Position numbers and translations under genes: made by a program
Notes under the pieces: model-generated
Database searches by the model: none
The model's input: the letters and a program-made list of their open reading frames with translations, nothing else
Told to the model about the DNA's origin: nothing
Part shown: in pieces, positions 16,581-24,965 of the stretch
How the letters are laid out: each line of letters starts with the position of its first letter
Position numbering within the stretch: the first letter of the stretch is position 1
NCBI GenBank assembly: GCA_017418975.1
Contig: JAFOMG010000030.1
Coordinates: 166,450 to 230,449 of the forward strand
Reading direction: 5' to 3'
Length of the DNA: 64,000 nucleotides
From: Sphingomonas sp.
GTDB lineage: Bacteria; Pseudomonadota; Alphaproteobacteria; Sphingomonadales; Sphingomonadaceae

Positions 16581-18296
16581 CTATCCGGCCAGCGCCGCCC
16601 TGCACTTCTCCGGCTCGGCGGCGAAGCGCGCGGGATCGAGGACGATCTGCTGGGTGCGCAGCGTCTTCCTGCCGGCGGGGCGGAAGGCGACGCTGCGCTT
16701 CGCCGCGCCGTCCTGCACTTCCACCACGAAATCCACCGCCGAATTGCCCGGCTCGCCGGCGGTACGCCGCAGGATCTTCATCCCGTCGCGCAGCCCGGCG
16801 GCATAGGCGTTGGACGCGGGATCGACGCCGGTGAGGACATTGCCCGCCTTTTGCGTGGCGGCATTGTCCCAGCCGCGCTCGAACACCGGCATATCGGCGG
16901 TGACCAGCCGGGCGCAGGCGCCGAACGCGTCCTCGGGCAGGAGCAGCGGCTCGCCCCGCGTCAGATAGCGTGCGATGTCGGGCCCCGCATCCAGCCCGGC
17001 GCGCCCGATCTCCGCCACGAACGCATCGGTGAGCTGCGGTGGCGCCTTGGCCGCGCGCGCGCGGTCGCGCTGGGCGCGCAGCACCGTGTCGAGATCGCCC
17101 AGCCCTCGCGCCTGGAGCTGCCGGTCCCACAGCGCCGCCAGCATCGATCCGCGCTGATAGGGGATCTTCTCCGCCGCCTGCCCGCCGGTCCAGAATTTCG
17201 CGGCGGCCTCGGCATTGCCGATGGCGCGGAAGGACGAGGCCGCATAGGCGCGCAGCATCTCGTTCCAGTCGGCGGCGAACTTCTCCGGCGTCCACAGGCC
17301 GGCGCGCAGCATCAGCCGGCGCGCGTAGAAATCGGTGAAGCCCTCGCTCAGCCAATAGGCTTCGGCCTCCGCCTTCTCGGGAAAGCGGCCGAGCTGGCGC
17401 GCGTTCCAGCTGTGGAAATATTCGTGCGCGAGCAGCCAGCCGAGGCCCGAGAGCGGCGCGTCGCGGTCGATCCAGGTGGCGAAGGCGTCGCTGCGGCCGG
17501 TGCCGCCATAGCTGAGCCGCCCGGGCACGGGCGCCAGCGGGATCGCCGTGATCAGGAAGGGGCCGGCATCGGCGTCGCGCCAGAAATCGCGCTCGATCGC
17601 CACCACCTGGCCGGCCAGCCGGTCGAACGCCTGGACGTCGAAGCCGAAGCGGCCGACATGCGCGACGCGGACGGGCGCGCCCTTCACCATCAGCGTGGTG
17701 ACGGACAGGTCGCGCCCGCCGATGGCGATGCTCTCGAGGATGTCGCCCACGGTGCGGGGGTGGCCGCCCAGGCCGGTCGGATGCTCGGTATCCGAGGCGA
17801 AGCCGATGCCGGCCGGGCCCTTCCAGGCGAAGCGGGCGGGCGCATCGTCGCGATCGACGGGGCGGGCATAGAGGATCTCGCCGACCGAATAGAACCAGCC
17901 GGGGCGCACGACCGGGCGCGCCTGCTCGCTGTCCGCCGTGCTGGGATCCGCGTCATAGGCCGAGACGATCCGGTAGCGCATGACCAGCGGCGCCCCCGGG
18001 GCGGAGCGGACGATGCGCCCGCCATGCGGCGCCGGGGCGGCGGCGGTGCCGCCCTGGACGCGGATGTCGCGCGCCCATTGGCCGAGCTTGTCCTCGCCGG
18101 CCCAGCTTTCGGCCCAGTCGAGCGTGGTGATGCCCGACTTGTCGGCACGCAGGCGGATCGTGACGTCGAGCGCGACGATCGCGTCGCCCTGCAGCACCGG
18201 CGCGAGTTCATAGGCGATCGCGGGATCGGGCGCCGGCGCCGCCGCGCCGAGGGCGAGCAGGACAGGCAGTGCCGCGACGCGCAGCCAATGGTGCAT
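16581..18296 (-). CDS. M61 family metallopeptidase, exported
   Basis: A 571-residue zinc aminopeptidase-like protein of the glycyl aminopeptidase family. Signal peptide MHHWLRVAALPVLLALGAAA. Zinc ligands are His291 and His295 in HEYFHSWN with Glu292 as base and Glu318 in WLSEGFTDF as third ligand. A PDZ-like tail (ASNAYAAGLRDGMKILRR) lies near the C-terminus. Periplasmic action on N-terminal Gly/Ala peptides is the family norm, inferred here. AAGGGGA precedes the ATG at 18296. A second M61 gene lies at 28986. Confidence 0.9.
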   Translation of the reverse strand: MHHWLRVAALPVLLALGAAAPAPDPAIAYELAPVLQGDAIVALDVTIRLRADKSGITTLDWAESWAGEDKLGQWARDIRVQGGTAAAPAPHGGRIVRSAPGAPLVMRYRIVSAYDADPSTADSEQARPVVRPGWFYSVGEILYARPVDRDDAPARFAWKGPAGIGFASDTEHPTGLGGHPRTVGDILESIAIGGRDLSVTTLMVKGAPVRVAHVGRFGFDVQAFDRLAGQVVAIERDFWRDADAGPFLITAIPLAPVPGRLSYGGTGRSDAFATWIDRDAPLSGLGWLLAHEYFHSWNARQLGRFPEKAEAEAYWLSEGFTDFYARRLMLRAGLWTPEKFAADWNEMLRAYAASSFRAIGNAEAAAKFWTGGQAAEKIPYQRGSMLAALWDRQLQARGLGDLDTVLRAQRDRARAAKAPPQLTDAFVAEIGRAGLDAGPDIARYLTRGEPLLLPEDAFGACARLVTADMPVFERGWDNAATQKAGNVLTGVDPASNAYAAGLRDGMKILRRTAGEPGNSAVDFVVEVQDGAAKRSVAFRPAGRKTLRTQQIVLDPARFAAEPEKCRAALAG

Positions 18297-18436
18297 GAAG
18301 ATCCCCTTTTCCGTGCCCGCCGCCGATGTATCGCTGCAAAGGCTGACCGGCGGATGAACGGAATGCCGCCCGGCGATCCTCATACCGGCTATTTCGGGCG
18401 CGAAACCGCGCTATGCTGGCAGCGAAGGAGATCGTG

Positions 18437-18784
18437 ATGAACAAGGGTGTGCTGCTGGCGCTGATGCTGCTCGCGGGCTGTTCTGGCAAGACCGAGAAGC
18501 GCAATATCAGCCTGGTGCTCGATGCCGATTTCGCCACCGGCAAGCTGCTGCTCACCTGCCGCGATTCGAGCAGCGGCACCTGCCATGTGCTGGTGGCCGG
18601 ATCGGGCGAGCCGGTGCGCCTCTCCGCCGCCAAGGGCGCGACCGCCACTGCCGCCAGCGGCGCGGCCGAGGGCGCGCGCTTCTGCGCCGGCGAGAGCGAG
18701 CCGCAAAATGGCTGCCAGCTCACCGTGCTGCGCAATGGCGAGCAGATCTATCGCTCGAGCCTGGTGAAGTCCGAAAGCCGCTGA
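18437..18784 (+). CDS. Small lipoprotein of unknown function
   Basis: A 115-residue lipoprotein: the signal ends in the lipobox LLAGC, so the mature N-terminus is the lipidated Cys near residue 14. The mature part has four further cysteines (LTCRDSSSGTCHVLV, RFCAGESEPQNGCQL) that could form two disulfides. The start has AAGGAG upstream. No family recognised. It lies between the M61 peptidase (divergent) and the telA operon. Confidence 0.75.
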   Translation: MNKGVLLALMLLAGCSGKTEKRNISLVLDADFATGKLLLTCRDSSSGTCHVLVAGSGEPVRLSAAKGATATAASGAAEGARFCAGESEPQNGCQLTVLRNGEQIYRSSLVKSESR

Positions 18785-18895
18785 GCCGGCCCTTGGCCCT
18801 TGGCGCGGGCGCCCTGGTGTATTACATAAGTCACACAGTTGGTTTGCCGTCCGGATGATCCTATGCTGGGGGCCGGACAGTTTGGAGACGTGGGA

Positions 18896-20095
18896 ATGGC
18901 GAGCGAGACTGCGGTGGCCGAACAGGATCTGGTGCTCACCCCGCCCGAGCCGGTGAAGGCCGTCGCGCCCGAAAAGGCGGCGGGGCTGGTGCCGGTGGAC
19001 GACGGCAAGAAGACCGAGCTGGAGGCGCGGGTCGACAGTTTCATCGACGATCTCGTCGCGCAGGACGTGAACTCGCCCGAGTTCGGCAAGCGCGTCGATG
19101 CGATCGCGGCGATGGGGCAGAAGGAGATCCGCGATGCGGCGGGCCAGTCCAACCGCTTCCTCGATCGCCCGGTCAAGGCGATGGGCAATGACGGCGTCGG
19201 CGCCGACCTGCTCGCCCTGCGCAAGAAGGTGGAGGAGCTGGATCCCAGCCAGAACGGCAAGCTGATCGGCGGGAGCCAGGGCTTCCTGTCGAAGCTGTTC
19301 GGCGGCGGGATGCAGCAATATTTCCGCAAGTACCAATCGTCGCAGACGCACATCAACGGCATCCTCAAGAGCCTGGCCAACGGCAAGGACGAGCTGCTGA
19401 TGGACAATGCCGCGATCGATACCGAGCGGACCAACCTGTGGGCCGCGATGGGCCGGCTCGAGCAGATGATCTATCTGTCCAAGGCGATGGACGCGAAGAT
19501 CGAGGACAAGGCCAACGAGCTGGACCACAGCGACCCCGCCAAGGCCAAGGCGCTGCGCGAGACCGCGCTCTTCTATGTCCGCCAGCGCACCCAGGACCTG
19601 CTCACCCAGATGGCGGTGACGGTGCAGGGCTATCTGGCGCTCGACCTGGTCAAGAAGAACAATGTCGAGCTGGTGAAGGGCGTCGACCGCGCCTCGACCA
19701 CCACTGTCTCGGCGCTGCGCACCGCGGTGACGGTGGCGCAGGCGCTGACCAACCAGAAGCTGGTGCTCGACCAGATCACCGCGCTGAACAGCACCACCGC
19801 GGGGCTGATCGATTCGACCGGCGCGCTGCTCAAGAGCCAGTCGGCCGCGATCCACGAACAGGCGGCGAACTCGACGATCCCCGTCGAGACGCTGCAGCGC
19901 GCCTTCCAGAACATCTACGACACGATGGACGCGATCGACACGTTCAAGCTCAAGGCGCTCGACAGCATGAAGACCACGGTCAACACGCTGTCGAACGAAG
20001 TCGAGAAGTCGAAGGGCTATATCGCGCGGGCCGAGGGCGCGGCGCAGAACCAGGTCGCGGGCGGGGCGGAGACGTTCAAGCTGGAGGCGATGTAG
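18896..20095 (+). CDS. Toxic anion resistance protein, TelA family
   Basis: A 399-residue mostly helical protein of the TelA family, linked to tellurite and other stress resistance. Typical features: an acidic N-terminus, a long alpha-helical body with KMxD-like spacing (YFRKYQSSQTHINGILKSLANGKDEL), LDQITALNSTTAGLID and SAAIHEQAANSTIPVETLQRAF. GGAG precedes the ATG at 18896. Three genes (this, an XpaC-like protein, a tiny membrane protein) follow closely on the same strand. The molecular role of TelA is not settled. Confidence 0.88.
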   Translation: MASETAVAEQDLVLTPPEPVKAVAPEKAAGLVPVDDGKKTELEARVDSFIDDLVAQDVNSPEFGKRVDAIAAMGQKEIRDAAGQSNRFLDRPVKAMGNDGVGADLLALRKKVEELDPSQNGKLIGGSQGFLSKLFGGGMQQYFRKYQSSQTHINGILKSLANGKDELLMDNAAIDTERTNLWAAMGRLEQMIYLSKAMDAKIEDKANELDHSDPAKAKALRETALFYVRQRTQDLLTQMAVTVQGYLALDLVKKNNVELVKGVDRASTTTVSALRTAVTVAQALTNQKLVLDQITALNSTTAGLIDSTGALLKSQSAAIHEQAANSTIPVETLQRAFQNIYDTMDAIDTFKLKALDSMKTTVNTLSNEVEKSKGYIARAEGAAQNQVAGGAETFKLEAM

Positions 20096-20098
20096 GCC

Positions 20099-20809
20099 GT
20101 GCCCACCGATGTCGATCGCGAACTGAGCAGGATCGGAGGCACGCTCGATCGCGTGCGCGCCCGTACCGACCTGGCCGTGTCCGGCCGCAACCGCCAGCAC
20201 CGGGAAACCGAAGTGGTCCGCCGGATCGGGCGGATCGCGGCGGCGGACGGGCTGATCCTGGCCGGCGCGATCGTCTTCGGACTGGCGGTGGCGCCGCTCG
20301 GCATGATGGGCGCGATGCTGGTGGCGCTGCTGCTGGTCGCGGCCACGCTGCTCTTCGCGGTGATGCCGACGAGCGCGCCGGTGAATGTCGAGAAGCTGGC
20401 CGAGATCCCGCTCAAGGCGCTGCCGCGCAGCACCGAGCGCTGGCTCGAGACGCAGCGCCCGGCCCTGCCCTCGCCGGTGCGCGGGCTGGTCGATTCGATC
20501 GGCGTGAAGCTGGAGACGCTGACGCCCCAGCTCGCCGCGCTCGACGAGCACAGCCCGGCGGCGGTTGAAGTGCGCAAGCTGGTGGGCGAGCAGCTGCCCG
20601 AGCTGGTCAAGGGCTATCAGCGCGTGCCCGAGCCGCTGCGCCGGGTGGAGCGCAACGGCCTGACGCCGGACCAGCAGCTGGCCCAGGGCCTGCAGCTGAT
20701 CGACGACGAGATCGCCGAGATGACCTCGCAACTGGCCCAGGGCGACCTCGACGCGCTGGCGACGCGCGGGCGGTTCCTGCAGATCAAATATCAGGGCGAC
20801 GAGGGCTGA
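20099..20809 (+). CDS. Membrane protein of the XpaC-like type, partner of TelA
   Basis: A 236-residue protein starting with GTG, with GGAGGCGATG of telA's end serving as its ribosome site. Two adjoining hydrophobic segments at about 50-90 (GLILAGAIVFGLAVAPLGMMGAMLVALLLVAA) form a membrane hairpin, and the C-terminal 130 residues are helical and acidic (LDEHSPAAVEVRKLVGEQL, QQLAQGLQLIDDEIAEMTSQ). XpaC-like proteins are often next to telA, and the position fits, but the assignment is by layout and shape rather than by a motif. Confidence 0.6.
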   Translation: MPTDVDRELSRIGGTLDRVRARTDLAVSGRNRQHRETEVVRRIGRIAAADGLILAGAIVFGLAVAPLGMMGAMLVALLLVAATLLFAVMPTSAPVNVEKLAEIPLKALPRSTERWLETQRPALPSPVRGLVDSIGVKLETLTPQLAALDEHSPAAVEVRKLVGEQLPELVKGYQRVPEPLRRVERNGLTPDQQLAQGLQLIDDEIAEMTSQLAQGDLDALATRGRFLQIKYQGDEG

Positions 20810-20840
20810 TGGCGCTCGGCCCGGCGCCGGGATCCACGTG

Positions 20841-21029
20841 ATGGAATTGCTGCTTATCCCTTTGGCGCTGCTGGTGGTCACCGCCACCTATTGCACCCGG
20901 AACATGGTCGCCGACTTCAGGAGCGCGAACAGGGCTGCCGGCATTTGGGGCATCGTATCGCTTGCCGGACCCATATCGTGCCTGGCAGTAGCGTTCACCG
21001 CTGTTTTGATGTCGCTATATTACCACTAG
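20841..21029 (+). CDS. Small two-helix membrane protein
   Basis: A 62-residue protein with two hydrophobic helices (LLLIPLALLVVTATYC and WGIVSLAGPISCLAVAFTAVLMSLYY) joined by a charged loop (RNMVADFRSANRAAG). It starts at ATG 20841, with an alternative GTG at 20838, 31 bases after the XpaC-like gene and without a clear ribosome site. Not recognised; it may be the third gene of the telA operon. Small length makes coding status uncertain. Confidence 0.5.
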   Translation: MELLLIPLALLVVTATYCTRNMVADFRSANRAAGIWGIVSLAGPISCLAVAFTAVLMSLYYH

Positions 21030-21107
21030 CCTGAACGCCTTCCACCGGATGCGACCAGCCGCCTTGCCACACAACGCGCATCAAAGCCGCAGGCGAGCTC
21101 GGCGAGG

Positions 21108-21317
21108 CTAACCGCGCCGAGCGGCGAGCCAATAGAGAATCGCAGCCCCGCCAAAAGGCGCGACGAAGAAAAGCGCGAATACTTCCGGATGCGCCCAGAT
21201 CAGCGCGGGGTCGAAAAGATATCCCAGCCAGACCGGGAAAAGCATGATAAGGGGCGTGGCCCATAATGACAGCGCCGCCCGTCGCAGCTTTTGTTGGCGA
21301 TTGAGCTTCCACCACAT
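21108..21317 (-). CDS. Small membrane protein
   Basis: A 69-residue protein with a basic N-terminus (MWWKLNRQQKLRRAAL) followed by two hydrophobic helices (LWATPLIMLFPVWLGYLF, VFALFFVAPFGGAAILYWLAA). AGGATTCGGCG precedes the ATG. No family recognised. Lies downstream of the Rrf2 gene on the same strand, possibly cotranscribed. Confidence 0.5.
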   Translation of the reverse strand: MWWKLNRQQKLRRAALSLWATPLIMLFPVWLGYLFDPALIWAHPEVFALFFVAPFGGAAILYWLAARRG

Positions 21318-21410
21318 CGCCGAATCCTGCCACAGGACATGCCTGCCTTCCAGCCCATGGTGGCCGAAAGCCGTTTGGCGGGAAATCAGCCGTTTTCGGC
21401 GGTCCGCCCG

Positions 21411-21866
21411 CTAATTGTCCTCGCCCGGATGCGGCCACCCGCCCGCCACGCAGCGCGCATCGAAGCTGCGGGCGAGTTCGGCCAGGCTCACCGCGCCCAG
21501 CCGTGCGATCAGCAACGCCTCCGCCTCGCGCAGCGCCTCTTCCAGCGCCGCATTGACTGCCTGCTCCACCGCGCAGGCCGGGTTGTCCTGCTCGGCGCCG
21601 ATCGCGAACAAGGTGGGGCCGCCCACCGCGCGGTGCACGTCGAGCAGCGAGACCTTCTCCAGGTCTGCGGCGATCGCCCAGCCGCCGCCATGGCCCTTTT
21701 CCGAGCGGACATAGCCGGCGTCGCGCAGCCCGGCCATCGTCCGGCGCACCACCACCGGATTGGTCTGGAGCATGCGGGCGATGTGCTCCGACGTCATCGG
21801 CCCGTCGTGCCGCGCCATGTGAAGCAGCACATGGAGCATCCGGGAGAGGCGGCTGTCCTTTCGCAT
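21411..21866 (-). CDS. Rrf2-family transcriptional regulator
   Basis: A 151-residue winged-helix regulator: SRMLHVLLHMARHDGPMTSEHIARMLQTNPVVVRRTMAGLRDAGYV is the DNA-binding part, followed by the GHGGGWAIAADLEKVSLLDVHRAV wing and dimer helix. Only two cysteines are present and the IscR-type cluster-binding triad is absent, so it probably does not bind an iron-sulfur cluster. GAGGAAAC precedes the ATG. It diverges from a methyltransferase gene with a palindrome between them, suggesting control of that gene and of itself. Confidence 0.88.
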   Translation of the reverse strand: MRKDSRLSRMLHVLLHMARHDGPMTSEHIARMLQTNPVVVRRTMAGLRDAGYVRSEKGHGGGWAIAADLEKVSLLDVHRAVGGPTLFAIGAEQDNPACAVEQAVNAALEEALREAEALLIARLGAVSLAELARSFDARCVAGGWPHPGEDN

Positions 21867-21922
21867 CGATGTTTCCTCGGGCCGGCAAACCGGATTGGCA
21901 AGCGGGCGATTTCACGATACTT

Positions 21923-21934
21923 ATGTTGTTACAT
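21923..21934. promoter_or_regulatory. Possible Rrf2 operator
   Basis: ATGT-TGTT-ACAT, a perfect 4+4 palindrome in an AT-rich spot between the Rrf2 gene and the methyltransferase gene. Its ATGT...ACAT ends resemble sites of NsrR-type Rrf2 proteins. It lies 20 bases before the methyltransferase start, where a bound repressor would block transcription. Confidence 0.4.
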
Positions 21935-21953
21935 GATTCGCGAAAGAGAGCCA

Positions 21954-22757
21954 ATGCCCGAGAATGCACCGCTGACGAAGAAGCATGAGAACGCCGCGCA
22001 CTGGGACGAGACCGCGGCCCATTACGAGCGGACCGCCCATCCCTTCACGTCGCGCTTCGCCGAGGAGGCGCTGGCGCGGGTGACGCTGACGCCGGACATG
22101 CGCGTGCTCGACGTGGCGGCAGGGGCCGGCGCGCTGGCGCTGGCCGCAGCACGGACGGGCGCGCAGGTGCTGGCGACCGATTTCTCGCCCGGCATGGTCG
22201 CGCGGATCGCGGCGGCGGCCCCGGCCAATGTCGAGGCGAAGGTGATGGACGGGCAGGCGCTCGACCTGCCGGACGCGGGGTTCGACGCGAGCTTCTCGAT
22301 ATTCGGCGTCATCCTGTTCCCCGACTGGCGCAAGGGGCTGGCCGAGATGGCGCGAGTGACCCGGCCCGGCGGCCTGGGCGTGCTCGCCACCTGGCGCAGC
22401 GAAGGCGCGGCGACTTTCCTGCTGCTCTCCCAGATCCGCCGGCGGCTGTTCCCGAGGCTGGACGGCGGGACCAGGCTGCCCGAAGGCGCGGTGGCGCTGG
22501 GCGATCCCGAATGGCTGTCGGCGGCGATGGTCGATGCCGGGTTCGGCGCGCCGCGGATCGACAGCGTGACGCACGACTTCGCGCTCGACATCGGCCAGCT
22601 CGACACGCCGGAGAAGCTGTTCGGGATGAGCCCCGACTGGACGGCGCTCGATGATGCCCAGCAGGCGGAAGTGATCGCCGAGGTGCGCCGGATGGCGGGG
22701 GAGCGCACGATCCTGCCCATCCCCTCGACCGCGCTGATCGCCGTGGCGGAACGCTAG
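21954..22757 (+). CDS. SAM-dependent class I methyltransferase
   Basis: A 267-residue Rossmann-fold enzyme of the UbiE/COQ5-like type. Motif I MRVLDVAAGAGALALAAA near residue 45, motif II LATDFSPGMVARI, motif III GQALDLPDAGFDASFSIFGVILFPDW, motif IV EMARVTRPGGLGVLATW. GAAAGAGAG lies before the ATG at 21954; the Met at 21933 lacks a ribosome site. Divergent from the Rrf2 gene that may repress it. The methyl acceptor cannot be read from the sequence. Confidence 0.85.
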   Translation: MPENAPLTKKHENAAHWDETAAHYERTAHPFTSRFAEEALARVTLTPDMRVLDVAAGAGALALAAARTGAQVLATDFSPGMVARIAAAAPANVEAKVMDGQALDLPDAGFDASFSIFGVILFPDWRKGLAEMARVTRPGGLGVLATWRSEGAATFLLLSQIRRRLFPRLDGGTRLPEGAVALGDPEWLSAAMVDAGFGAPRIDSVTHDFALDIGQLDTPEKLFGMSPDWTALDDAQQAEVIAEVRRMAGERTILPIPSTALIAVAER

Positions 22758-22812
22758 GCTGGGGCCTCATATTCCTTCGACCGCCATCCCCGCTGTTGGG
22801 CGGCGCGACCGG

Positions 22813-23595
22813 TCAGCCCCCCAGCACGTCCCGGGCGCGGTCGGCGAGCCGCTCCACCGCGGCGGCATGGATGCCCGGCGCGCTGGCGAGCACGCCGAAC
22901 GCCTGGCCGCTCGGCGTGTTGAAGGCGAGCGGGCGGCCCAGCGCATCGGTGATCGCCGCCCCCGCCTCGCGCGCGATGAGGACGGCAGCGGCGACGTCCC
23001 ATTCATTGCCCCAGCGGATCGTGGCGAGCAGATCGGCCTCGCCCGCCGCGACCATCGCGATGCGCAGCGCGATCGAATTGGGCTTGGCGACCATGACCAG
23101 GTCGCTGTCGACCCTGGGCAGCTGGTCGGCCGGGACGCGGGCGCCCGCGAGCCGGTCGCGCGCGGCGACGCGGAGCCGCTCGCCGTCCCGCCATGCCCCC
23201 TTGCCGGCCTCCGCCGTCCAGCTTTCGCCCCGCGCCGGCGCGTCGAGCACGCCGATCACCGGCGCGCCGTCCTCGACCAGCGCGACCGAGACGGCCCAGC
23301 CCGGGCGGTGGCGCAGATAGTCGCGGGTGCCGTCGATGGGATCGACCACCCAGACGCGGCGGGCGGAGAGGCGGGCGCGATCGTCCGCCGTCTCCTCGGA
23401 AAGCCAGCCGGCATCGGGCAGCAGCGCGCCCAGCCGCTGGCGCAGCAGCGCGTCGACTTCCAGGTCGACGTCGCAGACCGGGCTGCCGGGCACTTTCTCC
23501 CAGCGCCGGAACTCCGTCTCCCAGCGCGCCATGGCGAGACGGCCCGCCTCGGCGGCGATCGCCGCGACCCGGGAGGCGAGGCCGGTCTCAGGCAC
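22813..23595 (-). CDS. CysQ-type 3'(2'),5'-bisphosphate nucleotidase
   Basis: A 260-residue lithium-sensitive phosphatase of the inositol monophosphatase superfamily, likely dephosphorylating PAP in sulfur assimilation. Metal-site motifs are seen: SEET with the metal Glu near residue 68, WVVDPIDGTRDY and NEWDVAAAVLIAREAGAAITD. The start overlaps the PmbA gene stop by eight bases, indicating coupling. Substrate preference among inositol phosphate, PAP and fructose bisphosphate cannot be settled here. Confidence 0.85.
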   Translation of the reverse strand: MPETGLASRVAAIAAEAGRLAMARWETEFRRWEKVPGSPVCDVDLEVDALLRQRLGALLPDAGWLSEETADDRARLSARRVWVVDPIDGTRDYLRHRPGWAVSVALVEDGAPVIGVLDAPARGESWTAEAGKGAWRDGERLRVAARDRLAGARVPADQLPRVDSDLVMVAKPNSIALRIAMVAAGEADLLATIRWGNEWDVAAAVLIAREAGAAITDALGRPLAFNTPSGQAFGVLASAPGIHAAAVERLADRARDVLGG

Positions 23596-24934
23596 CGGCG
23601 ATGGTCATCCCGTCGATGCGAATGGTCGGCGCGTTGATCCCATAGCGGAACTCGAGGTCGCTGGCCGGGGTGAGCGCGAGGAACATGTCCTTCAGATTGC
23701 CCGCGATGGTGATCTCCGAGACGGGGCGGGTGATCTCGCCCTTCTCGATCAGGAAGCCGGCGGCGCCGCGGCTATAGTCGCCGGTCACGCCGTTGACGCC
23801 CTGGCCGATCAGCTCGGTGACGAGGATGCCATGGTCGATCTCGCCGACCAGCGTCTCGGCGGGGATATGGCCGGCCTCCATATAGAGGTTGGAAGGCGCG
23901 ACGCCCGGCGCGCCGCCGATGCCGCGCGCGGCATGGCCGGTGGGCTCCAGGCCCAGCTGCCGGGCCGAGGCGCTGTCGAGCAGCCAGGTCTCCAGCATGC
24001 CGGCATCGACCAGCTTCACCGGCTGGACGGGCAGGCCCTCGCCGTCGAACGGGCGCGAGCGCAGGCCGCGCGGGCGATGGGGATCGTCGCAGATCGTCAC
24101 GCCCGGGGCAAAGACCTGCTGGCCCAGCCGGTCGAGCAGGAAGCTGGTCTTGCGCGTGATCGCCGCGCCGCCGATCGCGCCGAGGAAATGGCCGATCAGC
24201 CCGGCCGAGACGCGGCGGTCGAACACCACGGGCATCGTGCCGCTGGGGATCCTGGCCGGATCGAGCCGGGCGACCGCGCGCTCGCCGGCCAGCCGGCCGA
24301 TCGCCTCCGGCGCCTCGAGCAGCGCGGCGTGCCGGGCGGAATGATGCGCATAGTCGCGCTCCATGCCGCCGCCCGCGCCGGCGAGCACGCTGGCCGAAAG
24401 GCCGTGGCTGGTCTGGGCATAGCCGCCGGCAAAGCCATGGCTGGTCGCCAGCGTCATCACCGAGCGCGAGGCGCCCGCGCTGGCGCCTTCGCTGTTGGTG
24501 ACGCCCGGCACGCCACGCGCCGCTTCCTCGGCCCGGCGGGCACGCTCCTTGAGGCTGGGCGGATCGACACGGGCGCCGTCGTCGAGGTCGAGCATCGGCG
24601 GGCTGCCGTGGAGCAGCCGGTCCCCGGGCGCCAGGCCGGCCCATTTGTCCTCGGGCGCCTCGCGGGCCATGGCGACGACGCGCTCGACGAGCATGTCCAT
24701 CGCGGCGGGGCTGAGATCGGAGGTGGAGACGCTGGCCGAGCGATGCCCGATGAAGACGCGCAGGCCGAGCTCCTCGCTCTCCGAGCGCTCGACATCCTCC
24801 AGCGCGCCCATCCGCACCGAGACCGATTGCGAACTGTCGGCGGCGAACACGGCATCGGCGGCGTCGGCGCCCGCGGCGCGCGCCCGGGCAACGGCATTGG
24901 CGGCGCGTTCACAGGCTTCGGAGATGGTCAGCAT
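23588..24934 (-). CDS. PmbA/TldE-like peptidase subunit
   Basis: A 448-residue protein of the TldD/PmbA family, whose heterodimer processes peptides such as antibiotic precursors and CcdA-type antitoxins. Seen: RVFIGHRSASVSTSDLSPAAMDML, HGFAGGYAQTSHGLSASVLAG, ARKTSFLLDRLGQ-like core, GIGGAPGVAPSNLYM and GVNGVTGDYSRGAAGFLIEKGEI. The HExxxH zinc motif of TldD is absent, so this is the PmbA/TldE partner, and TldD is not in the window. Coupled by overlap to the CysQ-like gene. Confidence 0.9.
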   Translation of the reverse strand: MLTISEACERAANAVARARAAGADAADAVFAADSSQSVSVRMGALEDVERSESEELGLRVFIGHRSASVSTSDLSPAAMDMLVERVVAMAREAPEDKWAGLAPGDRLLHGSPPMLDLDDGARVDPPSLKERARRAEEAARGVPGVTNSEGASAGASRSVMTLATSHGFAGGYAQTSHGLSASVLAGAGGGMERDYAHHSARHAALLEAPEAIGRLAGERAVARLDPARIPSGTMPVVFDRRVSAGLIGHFLGAIGGAAITRKTSFLLDRLGQQVFAPGVTICDDPHRPRGLRSRPFDGEGLPVQPVKLVDAGMLETWLLDSASARQLGLEPTGHAARGIGGAPGVAPSNLYMEAGHIPAETLVGEIDHGILVTELIGQGVNGVTGDYSRGAAGFLIEKGEITRPVSEITIAGNLKDMFLALTPASDLEFRYGINAPTIRIDGMTIAGA

Positions 24935-24965
24935 CGCGCCGACTTAGGTATGCGCGGGCGCAACG

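Noticed and set aside
18790-18895. A promoter for telA at TTGCCG/TATGCT
   Set aside because: The spacing between the two hexamers is only 12 bases, too short for a sigma-70 promoter.
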